64,000 bases of DNA. Origin: Yponomeuta sedellus (taxonomy: Eukaryota > Arthropoda > Insecta > Lepidoptera > Yponomeutidae). The notes under the pieces are model-generated. The model was not told the origin of the DNA. It saw only the letters and a program-made list of their open reading frames with translations, and made no database searches. The position numbers and the translations under genes were made by a program. Below, one piece after another: positions 42,451 through 52,318 of the stretch; the stretch's first letter is position 1, and each line of letters begins with the position of its first letter. The DNA lies in the NCBI GenBank assembly GCA_934045075.1, contig OW203748.1, positions 9,998,794 to 10,062,793 on the forward strand, in the 5' to 3' direction.

Positions 42451-42592
42451 AGTGCCGGTTTCTGAATTGAGAATTTCACTAAGTAAATAATTAAGTAACG
42501 ATCTGTCACGCTCTTTTCTGGGACATTCGTAGAGACAGCACTACACAGTTAAGTATTTACTTAGCGAAATTCTCAATACTGAAACTGGGCCG
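42451..42592. mobile_element. MITE (Harbinger-like?)
   Basis: Ends 'ttctgaattgagaatttcac' and, inverted, 'gcgaaattctcaatactgaa'. 142 bp. Related to 7096-7200. Target duplication unclear (TAG or TTA). Confidence 0.6.
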
Positions 42593-42639
42593 TAGTCTTT
42601 TAAGGAAGACTACGTTTGGACTTAGTCGTCAGAGAGGAA

Positions 42640-42745
42640 GCATGAAAACATCGCGAGGAAACCCGTGACGAGTCACTGTCTAAAACGCTTGAAATTGTTA
42701 GGTTATCCGCGGTGGGCACGCGTGGGAATTAAGCCCGTATGCTCT
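42640..42745 (+). mobile_element. T3-SINE 3' segment
   Basis: 'catgaaaacatcgcgaggaa', 'cgcggtgggcacgcgtggga', 'attaagcccgta'. Confidence 0.6.
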
Positions 42746-42835
42746 GCACTTGTGACGTATTGGGCTACATAAAAATGTGCTCACAACATGGTACTAACAT
42801 CTTATTAGGTGTGGATTCAATTCAATTCAATTATA

Positions 42836-43058
42836 TTCTTCTTCTTCAGGCTATATTAGTCCACTGCCGGACACAGCCCTCCCCTAATGAGCGCAAGGTT
42901 GTGCCATCATTGGGGGGTAATGCCCGTAATCCCCATGCTGGGCATGCGGGTTGGGGATCGCAGTTTGGTGGAATGTACTGCAAGGGGCGCTGCTGCCCAC
43001 CCCCCGGTTTGTGTCCCTTAGTCGCCTTTTACGACACCCGCGGGAAGAATTTGGGTTA
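42836..43058 (-). mobile_element. C-family short element
   Basis: Antisense full copy: starts 'ttcttcttcaggctatatta' (LINE-derived 3' end) and ends 'cacccgcgggaagaatttgg'. Compare 33060-33296. Confidence 0.7.
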
Positions 43059-43179
43059 TTTGCAATTATATTCATTTGTCTTCAATGAAGTAGATAAAAT
43101 TGATAAAAGACATTCTGATTAACAATGTAATAACGTGTGACCGGCAGCAAACCATTATCAACATTAACGAAATGTAGAG

Positions 43180-43605
43180 TGTAGAGTCTGTTAGCTTTTA
43201 GAATATACCTCGGCTCTATCGGATAGAATCGGATATATTCGTGTAAATATTGGAACTGATATGACACTTAGGGCCTGTTTCATAATCTTCAAATATAGTT
43301 CCGGATAAGCTATCCGCAACCAGGGCTGCCGTTTGTTCTAAATTTGAAGCCATAAACAAACACACGCAATATAGGAATCTGTATTTAAATTTAGAACAAA
43401 CGACAGCCCTGGTTGCGGATAGCTTATCCGGAACTTATTTGCAGATTGTGAAACAGGCCCTTAATTTCGCAATTGGAACTAATGTGACACTTAATTTCGA
43501 AATACAGAGCAGGAAGCAGTATTACACTCGCGTACTTTCGGCGAAAACCGAAGCCTACTCTAGAGCCCGAGGTATATTGTAAAAGCTAACAGACTCTTTA
43601 AAACT
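43180..43605. mobile_element. TIR element hosting a nested MITE
   Basis: Outer ends 'agagtctgttagcttttaga' and inverted 'gtaaaagctaacagactctt'; inner part 'aactgatatgacacttag' is duplicated after the nested element. A single end occurs at about 23950-23990. Confidence 0.6.
43271..43460. mobile_element. PIF/Harbinger-type MITE with TTA TSD
   Basis: 190 bp, ends GGGCCTGTTTCATAATCT and inverted, flanked by TTA (43268-43270 and 43461-43463). Arms extend over about 75 bp ('ggataagctatccgcaacca'). Inserted in the outer TIR element. Confidence 0.8.
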
Positions 43606-43737
43606 CCACTACTGGCGGCATCTAGTGGCGAAGCTTGGAACTAAATTTGGGTGCCGATATTTTGATTGCCATTAAGAAAACGCTTGGGTCGTATTTTGTC
43701 ATAGATTTCAAACAGGCATCCAGTTCAGACTGTAGAT

Positions 43738-43880
43738 TCGAATACATCGTGAGGAAACCTGAGTGTTAAAATACCTCAGGGCTTGAATATGCCAATCCGC
43801 GGTGGGCACCCGTGGTAATTAAGCCCATATTCTCTCTCTGAGAGAAGGCCTGTGCCACGTAGTGGGACGTTTACGTACAT
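43738..43880 (+). mobile_element. T3-SINE 3' segment
   Basis: 'aatacatcgtgaggaaacct' through 'cgcggtgggcacccgtggta' to 'cctgtgccacgtagtgggac'. Confidence 0.65.
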
Positions 43881-43887
43881 CACCATC

Positions 43888-44028
43888 ATCAATCCATTAT
43901 GTCCCCACCGAGGGGCACAGGGCTCCTCGGGCTCTTCCCTGAGGAAGGTATAGGCCATACTCCACCACGGGGGCCAAGTCCGGATCGGTGGAGGCTTGCA
44001 AGACTAGCGGCTGATCTTACCGTCGTCA
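43888..44028 (-). mobile_element. 5S-SINE (type 2), 3' fragment
   Basis: Antisense 'atgtccccaccgaggggcac' to 'cttgcaagactagcggctga'; contains an 8-base insertion in the 'gggctcttccctgagg' part. Confidence 0.75.
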
Positions 44029-44049
44029 GAAGGGTTGATATCGACGTAG

Positions 44050-44460
44050 GGGGGCCTCTTACCTTACGTATAGGTCGACGTGCCGTCGCCTGTACGTGGA
44101 ATTAACAATTATTTTGCGCGCTTCGCCCATCGAAACAACATAACGTACCTATATTTGCTCAGCCGGCATCACATTATAAGAAACTACACGCAATTAAACT
44201 ACGTCATCTCTTAACCATTGTGCGTTTCCTTCGTATTTCTTAATCGTAAATTTCAATTGTAATTGTAATTCTTGTTGAGAACCGTGTTTGGTTTTTGGCA
44301 ACACGACAATAGTGCTGTTTAAATTGGAAAATTGATCGCCTATTATTCAGTTTTCACCGCCACTTGTATAAATGTTTAAATGAGTGTAAATTACTTTCAA
44401 GTAATTAATGGAGGCACTGCTATAACAATTAATACCGACCCAGCCTGTTTCTACATTATA
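44050..44460. promoter_or_regulatory. Non-repeat island rich in TAAT/CAATTA words
   Basis: 'caattaaactacg', 'tttcaattgtaattgtaatt' and 'caagtaattaatggaggc' give several homeodomain-type cores within 300 bp. No repeat partner. Candidate enhancer of a developmental gene; inference only. Confidence 0.3.
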
Positions 44461-44464
44461 TATA

Positions 44465-44990
44465 TTTTTACAAGCTGACCCAACGAACTTCGTACCGCCT
44501 AACTGTCGATTGTTTCATTTTATTTATTTTTTTCTGTCCGTAAGAACCATCCTCGTACTTCCAGGAATATTCTAAAAAAAGAATTAGCGAAATCGGTTCA
44601 GCTGCTCTCGAGATTTGCGCTTACCAACACATTCAGCGATTCATTTTTATATTATAGAATAGATAACAGCACCTATCTACAAATGAAGTCGATTCTTTAA
44701 TTTTTTTTTATTTTTCTCTCCGTAAGAACCACCCTCGTACTTCAAGGAATATTCTAAAAAGGAATTGGCGTAATCAGTTCAGCTGCTTCGAGATTTCGCT
44801 TACCAACGCATTCAGCGATTCATTTTTATATTATAGGTGTTATAAGAAATGCACATTTCATTCGTTCAATTCTCCGTTCAAGCATCGCTGGTATGTCTCG
44901 AAGCTAGGCCTGGATATTCCTTGAAGTATGAGGATGGTTCTTACGGAGAGAGAAAAATAAAAAATAAAGAATCGACTGTCACGAACGTTA
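44465..44990. repeat. F-repeat modules
   Basis: Direct modules at 44465-44655 and 44690-44835 and a partial reversed one at 44905-44985, with 'gaacttcgtaccgcctaact' and 'gcgcttaccaacacattcag'. Confidence 0.7.
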
Positions 44991-45190
44991 TAAATGTTAT
45001 AAATAATTATAATAATAATAGCGCTACCAATGGAACAAAAATCATAACCTGTTTTTATAATACGTTTTAACTTAATAAATGAAATTGAAAAAGAAAATCA
45101 TTTTTCAAACTCCACATAAAAACAAACTTTGCTTAGAATTTAACCTAACAGGTCCAAATAATACGTGATAAGAACTTAACGAAACAAATA
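44991..45190. other. Unassigned AT-rich DNA, LINE flank at end
   Basis: 45178-45200 ('acgaaacaaatatacggtg') matches the RTE-like reverse transcriptase segment at 47585-47604. Confidence 0.45.
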
Positions 45191-45205
45191 TACGGTGTTA
45201 TATAA

Positions 45206-45380
45206 TTTTTAATGCACTAACCCGTGCTAAGGACAATTTTACTCGTAAAAACCTATTTAGAGGCTAAAAATTCTACCCATGCCGGGACTCGAACCTCTGG
45301 CTAAGCGTGCCAGAGGCACGAGGCCGTGGCACGGTTAGCCAGAGGTTCGAGTCCCGGCATGGGTGGAACTTTTAGTCGCT
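45206..45380 (-). mobile_element. FB-SINE, snap-back form
   Basis: Antisense tail, then an antisense tRNA-like part and, after 'gtgccagaggcacgaggccg', the same part in sense. Arms about 45259-45312 and 45327-45380 pair; the turn sits at the anticodon stem. Box B words read GACTCGAACC/GGTTCGAGTC. Confidence 0.85.
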
Positions 45381-45392
45381 AAATTGATGTTG

Positions 45393-45480
45393 TTGAAACG
45401 AAGGTGATCTGTCAGGATAGTGGCAAATGGCAGTTCCTGCTCTCTGCCTACCTTCTGGGATACAGGCGTGAGGTTACGTT
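45393..45480 (+). pseudogene. RTE-like LINE C-terminus
   Basis: 'gaaggtgatctgtcaggata' gives KVICQDSGKWQFLLSAY with 'LLGYRR' after it; mate of 47720-47803. The FB-SINE at 45206 lies in the same place of the LINE as that at 47605. Confidence 0.6.
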
Positions 45481-45606
45481 AAGTTTACAAATAACATTGA
45501 CTATTTGATTACAATAGGTGGGTAGACAGCAAAAGGCACAATACTAGAACTTTAAACGATTTCGGCCGTTTTTAGCGAAATTCGATTAAAGTTCTAATTG
45601 ATCCTA

Positions 45607-45842
45607 GATAGATAGATAGGTAGGTAGGTAGGTAGGTAGGTAGGTAGGTAGGTAGGTACCTAGGTAGGTAGGTAGGTAGGTAGGTAGGTAGGTAGGTAGG
45701 TAGGTAGGTAGGTAGGTAGGTAGGTAGGTAGGTAGGTAGGTAGGTAGGTAGGTACCTAGGTAGGTAGGTAGGTAGGTACCTACCTACCAACCTACCTAGG
45801 TAGGTTGGTTGGTAGGTAGGTAGGTAGGTAGGTAGATAGATA
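45607..45842. repeat. (GGTA)n microsatellite with strand switches
   Basis: Mostly GGTA units bordered by GATA units at both ends. GGTACC junctions at about 45656, 45752 and 45776, and a short CCTA-oriented part (45776-45797), show local inversions within the array. Confidence 0.95.
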
Positions 45843-45859
45843 GACTATGACTGAATAGA

Positions 45860-46080
45860 ATATGAATGTGACTGTCACCCTGGGTCTTGACAGAATACCA
45901 GCGTTACTGGAAAACTCGTAACACATGCTGAGTCAGGTACCCATTTATTGCCACGACACACAGTTTCGCTTTTGTATTAACTTTTAGTTATAAGTGTCTA
46001 ATGTATTTAAATGTATTTCTTTGATTGGTTATTCTGTATTAAAATTATACTGTGTTTTGTGTATTTCTACTCTATTATAT
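45860..46080 (+). mobile_element. LINE 3' UTR 'L' (sense copy)
   Basis: 'gactgtcaccctgggtcttg' to 'attggttattctgtattaaa'. Antisense mate at 19738-19985. Confidence 0.6.
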
Positions 46081-46247
46081 AATATTCTTTATTGCATGTA
46101 TATTGTATGCCAGGAATGGCATAAGCGACATAAAAAACAACATAATACAGTGCAAGTGGTTCTAGACTGTAGATTCTAAAAATAGTGGTCACAGTTGTTA
46201 GGATTTATCATGTTCACTTTTAGATAAAAAAGTATTATATTATAAAA

Positions 46248-46686
46248 CGCTCGTGGCCTAGGCGAACCGAGTGATTGGAATCAATCGCTTGGTTAAGCAA
46301 CAACAGGCGCGGTCAGGTACGGGATGGGCCAGCGTCTCTGACTACCGCTAGTGGCATTTTTCCGAGCTTTTCCGTGCTTCGCAAGGCACATTAAGCCATT
46401 GGTGCCGGCTGTCATATAATGGCAGTCGTTAAGCGCTAGTGGCATTTTTCCGAGCTTTTCCGTGCTTCGCAAGGCACATTAAGCCATTGGTGCCGGCTGT
46501 CATATAATGGCAGTCGTTAAGCCATGTCAGAGGCCTTATGGGCGGCTTGATAAATTCTGACAGTAAGGCCCGCCTCTGTCTTACAATTCTCGACAAACCT
46601 GGACTTGGCCCCCGTGGTGGAGTATGGCCTAACCTTCCTGCGATTCAGGAAGAGACCCGTGACCCAGCAGTGGCGACATACAAGGG
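46248..46686 (+). mobile_element. 5S-SINE (type 1) with internal 88-bp tandem duplication
   Basis: Head 'cgctcgtggcctaggcgaac', 'ggttaagcaacaacaggcgc'. The block 46346-46433 ('cgctagtggcatttttccga' …) is repeated at once at 46434-46521. Ends 'gcagtggcgacatacaaggg'. Confidence 0.85.
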
Positions 46687-46699
46687 TTCATAACGTATT

Positions 46700-47160
46700 A
46701 TATAACAAGTTACAATTTGTATTCCATTGGTGTCGCTTGTTAGCACCCCGAGCGCTTAAAGTGAATAAAATCTAATTCCGTCGTGTTGTGGTCAAATAAT
46801 TTCATGATAAATTCCTAGACACTCTGTCAGCGCTGACTTCTGATGGCGTGTGCATTTGAATATAACGAAGTGAATAAACAACCAACAAGAGAAATTGAAC
46901 GGAATCAATAATTTTGTGGAATCGACAAATTTTTATGTCACCAGTGAAAATGTAAACCGCCTTAGATAGATAGAGAGAATATTCTTTATTGCGTGTACAC
47001 CAGGGAAAAGACGACAAGAGACACTTAAAAAACTTTGTTGCGAACTTTTTCCGTCTTACCGCAAAAAGATTTAGACAGGTGTCGGGGAAGTCAAATTTGG
47101 TTTACCAGAATACTGTGATGGAAATACTGAATTTTATAATGAGACCAAGAATTTACTTAA
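46700..47160. repeat. LTR-end-like scrap and H-type LINE end
   Basis: 46712-46755 ('attccattggtgtcgcttgt', 'tagcacccc') parallels 23480-23530. 46960-47010 ('tagagagaatattctttatt', 'gcgtgtacaccaggg') is an H-type LINE end. Confidence 0.4.
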
Positions 47161-47164
47161 AGAT

Positions 47165-47400
47165 GCTGTGTGGTGTCGGCCTAGAGAATAGCACCAACCT
47201 GATTCTTGCCGCGGGTGTCGTAAATGGCGACTAAGGGACACAAACCGGGGGGTGGGCAGCAGCTCAGTACAATTCCACCAAACTGCGATCCCAACCCGCA
47301 TGCCCAGCGTGGGGATTATGGGCATTACTCCCTGTGATAGCACAACGTGGCGCTCTTTAGGGGAGGGCTATGTCCGGACTAGTATAGCCTGACGACGAGA
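47165..47400 (+). mobile_element. C-family short element
   Basis: 'tgtggtgtcggcctagagaa', 'ccgcgggtgtcgtaaatggc', 'ggcgctctttaggggagggc'. The central GC block is shortened relative to 33060. Confidence 0.65.
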
Positions 47401-47501
47401 TCTAGACACGGTCTATATTTCCCCTAACTCTTGTTCAGCAAATATTTAGTTAAAATAAGTAATTATGCTTGTAATAATGGTCTGATCAGAAAAAATATGT
47501 T

Positions 47502-47803
47502 CTGAAAGAGAATGTGGTGACTAGAATTGAGAAAGGAATGTTGCGTTGGTTTGGAAGTGTGGAGAGGATGAAGGAAGAAAGATTGACGAAACAAATATAC
47601 GTTGTTATATTATTTTTAATGCACTAACCCGTGCTAAGGACAATTTTAGCCAGAGGTCGCGGGTTCGAGGCCCGACATGGGTGGAATTCTTAGCCTCTAA
47701 ATAGGTTGTTAAAATATACGTTGATGACGCGAAGGTGATCTGTCAGGATCGTGGCAAGTGGCAGTTCCTGCTCTCTGCCTACCCCTCTGGGTTACAGCCG
47801 TGA
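47502..47803 (+). pseudogene. RTE-like LINE reverse transcriptase C-terminus split by an FB-SINE
   Basis: 47502-47600 reads LKENVVTRIEKGMLRWFGSV then ERMKEERLTKQIY. After the SINE it resumes VDDAKVICQDRGKWQFLLSA then YPSGLQP stop. This is the C-terminus of a lepidopteran RTE-type element with an internal deletion (the usual GRPRK segment is absent). Confidence 0.8.
47605..47711 (-). mobile_element. FB-SINE with 12-bp TSD inside a LINE
   Basis: AAATATACGTTG at 47593-47604 and 47712-47723. Antisense tail joined directly to a sense unit that starts at the 3' side of the anticodon stem ('gccagaggtcgcgggttcg'). Confidence 0.95.
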
Positions 47804-47809
47804 GGTTAC

Positions 47810-48115
47810 GTTATGTTTAAATCCTAGTAACGTGATACACACTTGGTCAACACCTGTCTATTTTTTTTTGTAGTAAGACGGAAAAGTACGCAATAACAAA
47901 AAAAACTCGCGAACAAGTTTACGTTCCTTTTTTCAACCGGTCAGTAAAATGATTCCGTGGAAAAAACAGCCGACGAACAGAATGGCACTCGATGTGTCAT
48001 TTCGAACGTGTCAAATTGATGTAAATGTGTAAATAACCCAGAGGTAGCGTATCATTATTTTATTATGCGGACCATCAATAAAAGATGTTTAAGCATATTA
48101 TAAAAAATATATATA
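47810..48115. other. Unassigned DNA
   Basis: No repeat or coding signal recognised. Confidence 0.4.
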
Positions 48116-48117
48116 AT

Positions 48118-48530
48118 AAAAGGCTCTAACGGAAAAAAACAGCTCGGCCATCAATCTCTGATAGGAAAAGGCTAATCTATGTAAGTAAAATTCAAAGTCC
48201 TGACTGACTCACTCACTCATCAACGCCCAGCGCAAGCCGTTGAACCTAGGAAGCTGAAATTTTGCACTGAGGATCTATACATAATGTAGGCAAGGAATAA
48301 GACCGGATTTTTTAAACTCAACCTCTAAGGCGCCGAAAAGGGTTGCCAAAATTTGTATGGGCGGTATAAAAAATGTTGTCTAATTTTCGTGAAACTTGAA
48401 ATAAATACTCTTCAATACAATTGATTGAGCACGTGTTTCGCCGTTTTTCTAAATTTAACCCTCAAGGGAGTGAACGGGGTTGCAAAAAAAGTCCACGCGG
48501 ACGGAGTCGCCGGCAAAAGCTAGTAAAGAA
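48118..48530 (+). mobile_element. RTE/Helitron-type dispersed repeat
   Basis: 'ctgactgactcactcactca', 'tcaacgcccagcgcaagccg', 'aagctgaaattttgcactga' and end 'cgcggacggagtcgccggc', 'aaaagctagta'. This order is common in moth genomes; exact class uncertain. Confidence 0.5.
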
Positions 48531-48656
48531 TATTACAACACCTCCTGCGATGACTGATAGAAAATGCTTAAGGCAATTAGTCCGCGGCATAGTACATTTA
48601 AGTATTTAAGTGCTATAAAAGTATTATCTAATAAATAAAATAACGACTACGTTTTT

Positions 48657-49023
48657 GATAACTACCCTTTGTAAGTCCTCACTGATGAAGGGGCACGGGT
48701 CTCTTCCTGCATCGCAGGAAGGTTAGGCCATACTCCACCACGGGGCCAAGTCCGGGTTGGTGGAGGATTGTAAGACAGTGGCGGGCCTTACTGTCAGAAG
48801 TTATCAAGCCACCTATAAGGCCTTTGACACGGCCTAACGACTTCCATTACATGACAGCCGGCACCAACGGCTTAGCGTGCCTTGCGAAGCACGGAAGCGC
48901 TCGGATAAAAACAGCTAGCGGTAGTCATGGGACGGGCACCCATCCTGCACCTGACTGCGCCTGTTGTTGCTTAACTCGAGTGATTGATTCCAATCACTCG
49001 GTTCGACTAGGCCACGAGCCCTT
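48657..49023 (-). mobile_element. 5S-SINE (type 1), full length
   Basis: Head on the minus strand from 49023 ('gggctcgtggcctagtcgaa'), 'gagttaagcaacaacaggcg', 'caggatgggtgcccgtccca'. Box C carries A to C in the GACCG part. Confidence 0.85.
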
Positions 49024-49089
49024 CGCAAGGGGTATTTCTCTAAAATCAGAAATTCCATGCCCCGTGGGTGGCAGTTCTTAATGTCTCTC

Positions 49090-49290
49090 GCGCTACTCAT
49101 AGAGAAAACTTTATTGCACATAAAAAAGGAAATTGCACAGATATTTCTTAACCTGAGAGTACCTACAGACGGCGGCCTTATCACTAAAAGTGATCTCTTC
49201 CACACAACATTTGGATGGATTGGAGCAATGTATTGGAGAAGAAAGCAGACGGACAAATTAAATCAAAATATTTCAGATGCATTTGAATAA
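49090..49290 (-). mobile_element. LINE 3' UTR 'H' (antisense)
   Basis: 'gagaaaactttattgcacat', 'acagacggcggccttatcac', 'aacatttggatggattggag'. The reverse-orientation mate is at 49870-50040. Confidence 0.6.
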
Positions 49291-49379
49291 AACATGGTTA
49301 ATTAAGAAAATGAACACTAACTGTAAATAGATACATACATATAGGTGAGAACATAAAAAGGGTTGAGACCATATCATCC

Positions 49380-49604
49380 AAAAACCTATTTAGAGGCTAA
49401 AAATTCCACCCATGCCGGGATTCGAACCCGCGACCTCTGGCTGTCCGTGCCAGCGCTCTTTCCAACTGAGCTAATGGGCGACTCACCGGCATCAGTGAAA
49501 TTTCGAACCTCTTTACAATAATCTCTGTATTACGTCGCCGCCTCGCCTGTACGTAATACAGAGACAGGTTTTTGAATTGTCCTTAGCATTAAAAATAATA
49601 TAAT
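49380..49604 (+). mobile_element. FB-SINE with 10-bp TSD
   Basis: CATATCATCC at 49370-49379 and 49605-49614. Antisense unit from AAAAACCTATTTAGAGG to 'ctgtattacgtcgccgcctc', an inverted stub 'gtacgtaatacagaga', and a shortened sense tail. Confidence 0.9.
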
Positions 49605-49619
49605 CATATCATCCAGTCA

Positions 49620-50045
49620 TAAGTAGAAGGGTAGAACTCCGTACCTATACCTATACTCTGATTTCTCTTTACATTACTTATAGGACACACAGCTAGGTAT
49701 TTACTCCGTGTCATTCCCACCAAGAAATCGGTTGTACAGGATCACCGAGGATTTTACAATTGAGAATTTCCGTTACCACTGCAACGTTGCCGAAACGTCG
49801 GGGATTAGGGTGATTGCATAATTATTTTCTTAATTAAGCATGTTTTATTCAAATGTATCTGAAATATTTTGATTTATTTGTACATCTACTTCCTTCTCCA
49901 ATATATTGCTCCAGTCCATCCAAAGGTTGTCCGGAAGAGATCACTTTTAGTAATAAGGCCGCCGTCTGTACTCTAAGGTTAAGAAATATCTGTCTAATTA
50001 CCTTTTTATGCACAATAAAGTGTTCTCTATCTCCATTTTTGGGAT
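49620..50045 (+). mobile_element. K motif and LINE 3' UTR 'H'
   Basis: 49785-49805 'gttgccgaaacgtcggggat' (K type). 49870-50040 is an H 3' UTR in sense ('ccaaaggttgtccggaagag', 'ataaggccgccgtctgtact', 'atgcacaataaagtgttctc'). Confidence 0.6.
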
Positions 50046-50068
50046 ACCACGCCCACGTTGGGCGCCAG

Positions 50069-50461
50069 TGGAACGTTTTCTAACTTTTATAATGATAAAT
50101 TTCATCCAATTCGGGCGGTAAACGACAGAGTTAGCACCCTTGCGTAGTGTATGGATGAATAGATCAGTGAGTATACGGGATTGCAGCTTTATATATATAT
50201 ATATATATATATATAATAAATAATAAATAATCTCTGGAACGACTTCAGGTGTGGTTTTATTTGTAGATTTATAGTAACTTTAAAACAGAAAACTGGATAA
50301 AAAACGGAGAAACAGGTAAAATAGTCAGATCTGGTCAAAGGGTAAAGTATAAGTCGATGAAAAATGAGGGAAATCGAAGAATGAGTGACAAAATTTAAAT
50401 ATTTGAAAATGATAGATAGAAAAAGAAATAAAAATGGTGTTAAAAGGTTTGCACCGTTACA
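50069..50461 (-). mobile_element. Gypsy-like LTR with a small internal insertion
   Basis: TG...CA ends on the minus strand; adjacent primer-binding-like TTGGGCGCC (50059-50067). About 115 bp at 50098-50215, including an (AT)n run at 50191-50214, is absent from the 29362 copy. Confidence 0.75.
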
Positions 50462-50628
50462 ACCTTATATATGAATAATCGAGATTGTCTATTCGCGATT
50501 CTTTATTAGGTAAAACTTAATCTATAAGTCTATTATATAAGTGTGTATGAGCGTTGCGAATTGTCAAGAAACTATGAAGGAAAACATCGTGTGGAGACCT
50601 GAGTTCGTACACTATGTACATGGTGGTG

Positions 50629-51050
50629 ATTAAGGGTTGTTCCACTAGTACCCATTGAAGATCCCCATTGATGGGGATTTGTGAACTTTTTGTCCTCAAA
50701 TCCCCATTGGCGTATCTTAGTATTGGCAATGGGAATTTTTGAACAGAAAGTTGAAAAATAAAACAAATAAATAAATACTCATGGACATATTACACAGATC
50801 TCGTTAGCCCTATACTAAGTACAACTAAATGACTTGCGTTATAGTGCTAACTCGACGATAGATTTAATACAATAAATACAGAGATAACATCCAAGACCCG
50901 AGGCAAACTAGAAAAGTTCGTTTCCTAGTTTGACCCGGCCGGGGATCGAACCCGAGACCTTCGGTTTTAAAGTCGGCAGGCCAAACCGCTGCGCCACCGA
51001 GGCCGTAAATCCCCATCAATGGGGATTTTCAATGGGGATTAGTGGAATAA
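50629..51050. mobile_element. TIR element (MITE) split by a tE-SINE
   Basis: Left end 'gggttgttccactagtaccc' and right end inverted 'attagtggaataac'; both carry 'atccccattgatggggattt' near the inner side. Imperfect 8-9 bp flank 'gtgattaa/gtgattgg'. Confidence 0.7.
50771..51006 (-). mobile_element. tE-SINE, antisense
   Basis: 'actcatggacatattacaca', 'gacccgaggcaaactagaaa', box B 'gggatcgaacccgagacc', head to 'gcgccaccgaggccg'. Innermost of three nested layers. Confidence 0.85.
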
Positions 51051-51194
51051 CTCGTGATTGGGTTAATCCCATATCTGCTCTCTCTCTCTCTCTGATAGAA
51101 AGTCTGCGCTTTTTGCTTTTTGTCAAAGGAAGTATATATGTTTCAGATTTCACTTCGGGATTCTCAGAAAAACAACGAGACAGAAATATACGTA

Positions 51195-51475
51195 AGATAA
51201 GATAAGAATATTCTTTATTGTACACCAGGGAAAAACAAACAAAACATAATTACAAAGATACAGTACAAATGGCGGCCTTATTGCTTAGAGCAATTTCTTC
51301 CAGGTAACCCACGATGGAGGGTTGCTGAAGGAAAAGTGAGACGGGTAGTTGGTGCAAATATGAATATTGATATAGGCATACTTATACTTAAAAATAATAT
51401 ACTTAGGTACATTAACCATAACATATAATACATAAAACAATTTATTCTAAACGTACACAAACCTGGTACTTAGTG
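51195..51475 (-). mobile_element. LINE 3' UTR 'H' (antisense)
   Basis: 'gataagataagaatattctt' tail, 'attgtacaccagggaaaaac', 'atggcggccttattgcttag', 'cttccaggtaacccacgatg'. Confidence 0.65.
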
Positions 51476-51479
51476 AAAA

Positions 51480-51970
51480 GATCTTAAAAGTTAAAGACGG
51501 AATGAAATGAAATGAATGAAATGAAAAGGTTTTATTCAAAGTAGCGCAGAAGCTGAGGCTTAGGTAATGAACGTTACAATTCAAACGGTGTCCATTTCAA
51601 AATCTAGATCATTTTGGAGAAATGATGGACAACAAACTCCAACTTAGTCGATATTCTTTTTACTGCACTAACCCGAGCTAAGGACAATTTTCGACCTCTG
51701 GGCACGGATAGCCAGAGGTCGCGGGTTTGAATCCCGGCATGGGTGGAATTTTTAGCCTCTAAATAGGTTTTCCAACTTAGCCTTTTCAAAGTCCTTAATT
51801 AACCGAGTTTATATAATTACTATAAAACATAGAACTCATGCGGCGTACTGGCTTTAATTCCAGACCTCATTGTTATCTAAATAATCCTTTCTGTTATTGG
51901 CACACATCTTATTTTGGCACAGAGTGTGCTTAACATATTTTTTGAACCGCGTTTCAGGCAAGCTTAATCT
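51480..51970 (-). mobile_element. Jockey-like LINE 3' end interrupted by an FB-SINE
   Basis: Same 3' UTR as 421-725 and 26770-27060, with a GAAATGAATGAAATG tail region at 51500-51525. Interrupted at 51647. Confidence 0.75.
51648..51770 (-). mobile_element. FB-SINE with 10-bp TSD
   Basis: TCCAACTTAG at 51638-51647 and 51771-51780. Antisense tail followed by 'cgacctctgggcacggatag', 'ccagaggtcgcgg': the inversion point lies on the anticodon stem-loop. Confidence 0.95.
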
Positions 51971-52042
51971 TAATATATACGGTTACCAATACTATATACT
52001 AGAAATTTTGAGAAACAATTATTGAGTTGAGCGGTGCCCACC

Positions 52043-52155
52043 CCCATTATATCCCCACCAAGGGGCACGGGTCTCTTCCCTGAGGATGGTATAGGCCACA
52101 CTCCACCACGGGGGCCGAGTCCGGATTGGTGGAGGCTTGCAAGACTAGTGGCTGG
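52043..52155 (-). mobile_element. 5S-SINE (type 2), 3' fragment ending in a hairpin
   Basis: Antisense 'ccccaccaaggggcacgggt' to 'gcttgcaagactagtggctg'. The 5' side is replaced by the hairpin at 52160-52216. Confidence 0.75.
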
Positions 52156-52159
52156 CTCG

Positions 52160-52216
52160 AATCTTAGATTCGAGCCTCTTCTGTCAGTAAGACAGAAGAG
52201 GCTCGAATCTAAGATT
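52160..52216. repeat. 26-bp perfect hairpin
   Basis: 52160-52185 and 52191-52216 are exact reverse complements with loop AGTAA. Nested palindrome CTCGAATCTTAGATTCGAG at 52157-52175 allows an alternative fold. Confidence 0.9.
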
Positions 52217-52318
52217 TCTTCGGGTATGCCTTTTTTGCTCACCGCAGTTATTTCAATGCGCTATTTGAATGTGCCAAAATTATTTTTAACTATGGGAAGT
52301 TTTAGGTACCTGCAATTT

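Larger units (their letters stand above)
50570..51112 (+). mobile_element. T3-SINE holding a nested MITE and SINE
   Basis: Outer: 'aactatgaaggaaaacatcg' at 50570 and 'gggttaatcccatatctgct' … 'gatagaaagtctgcgc' at 51058-51110, the two sides of a T3 body. Inner elements are listed next. Confidence 0.65.
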
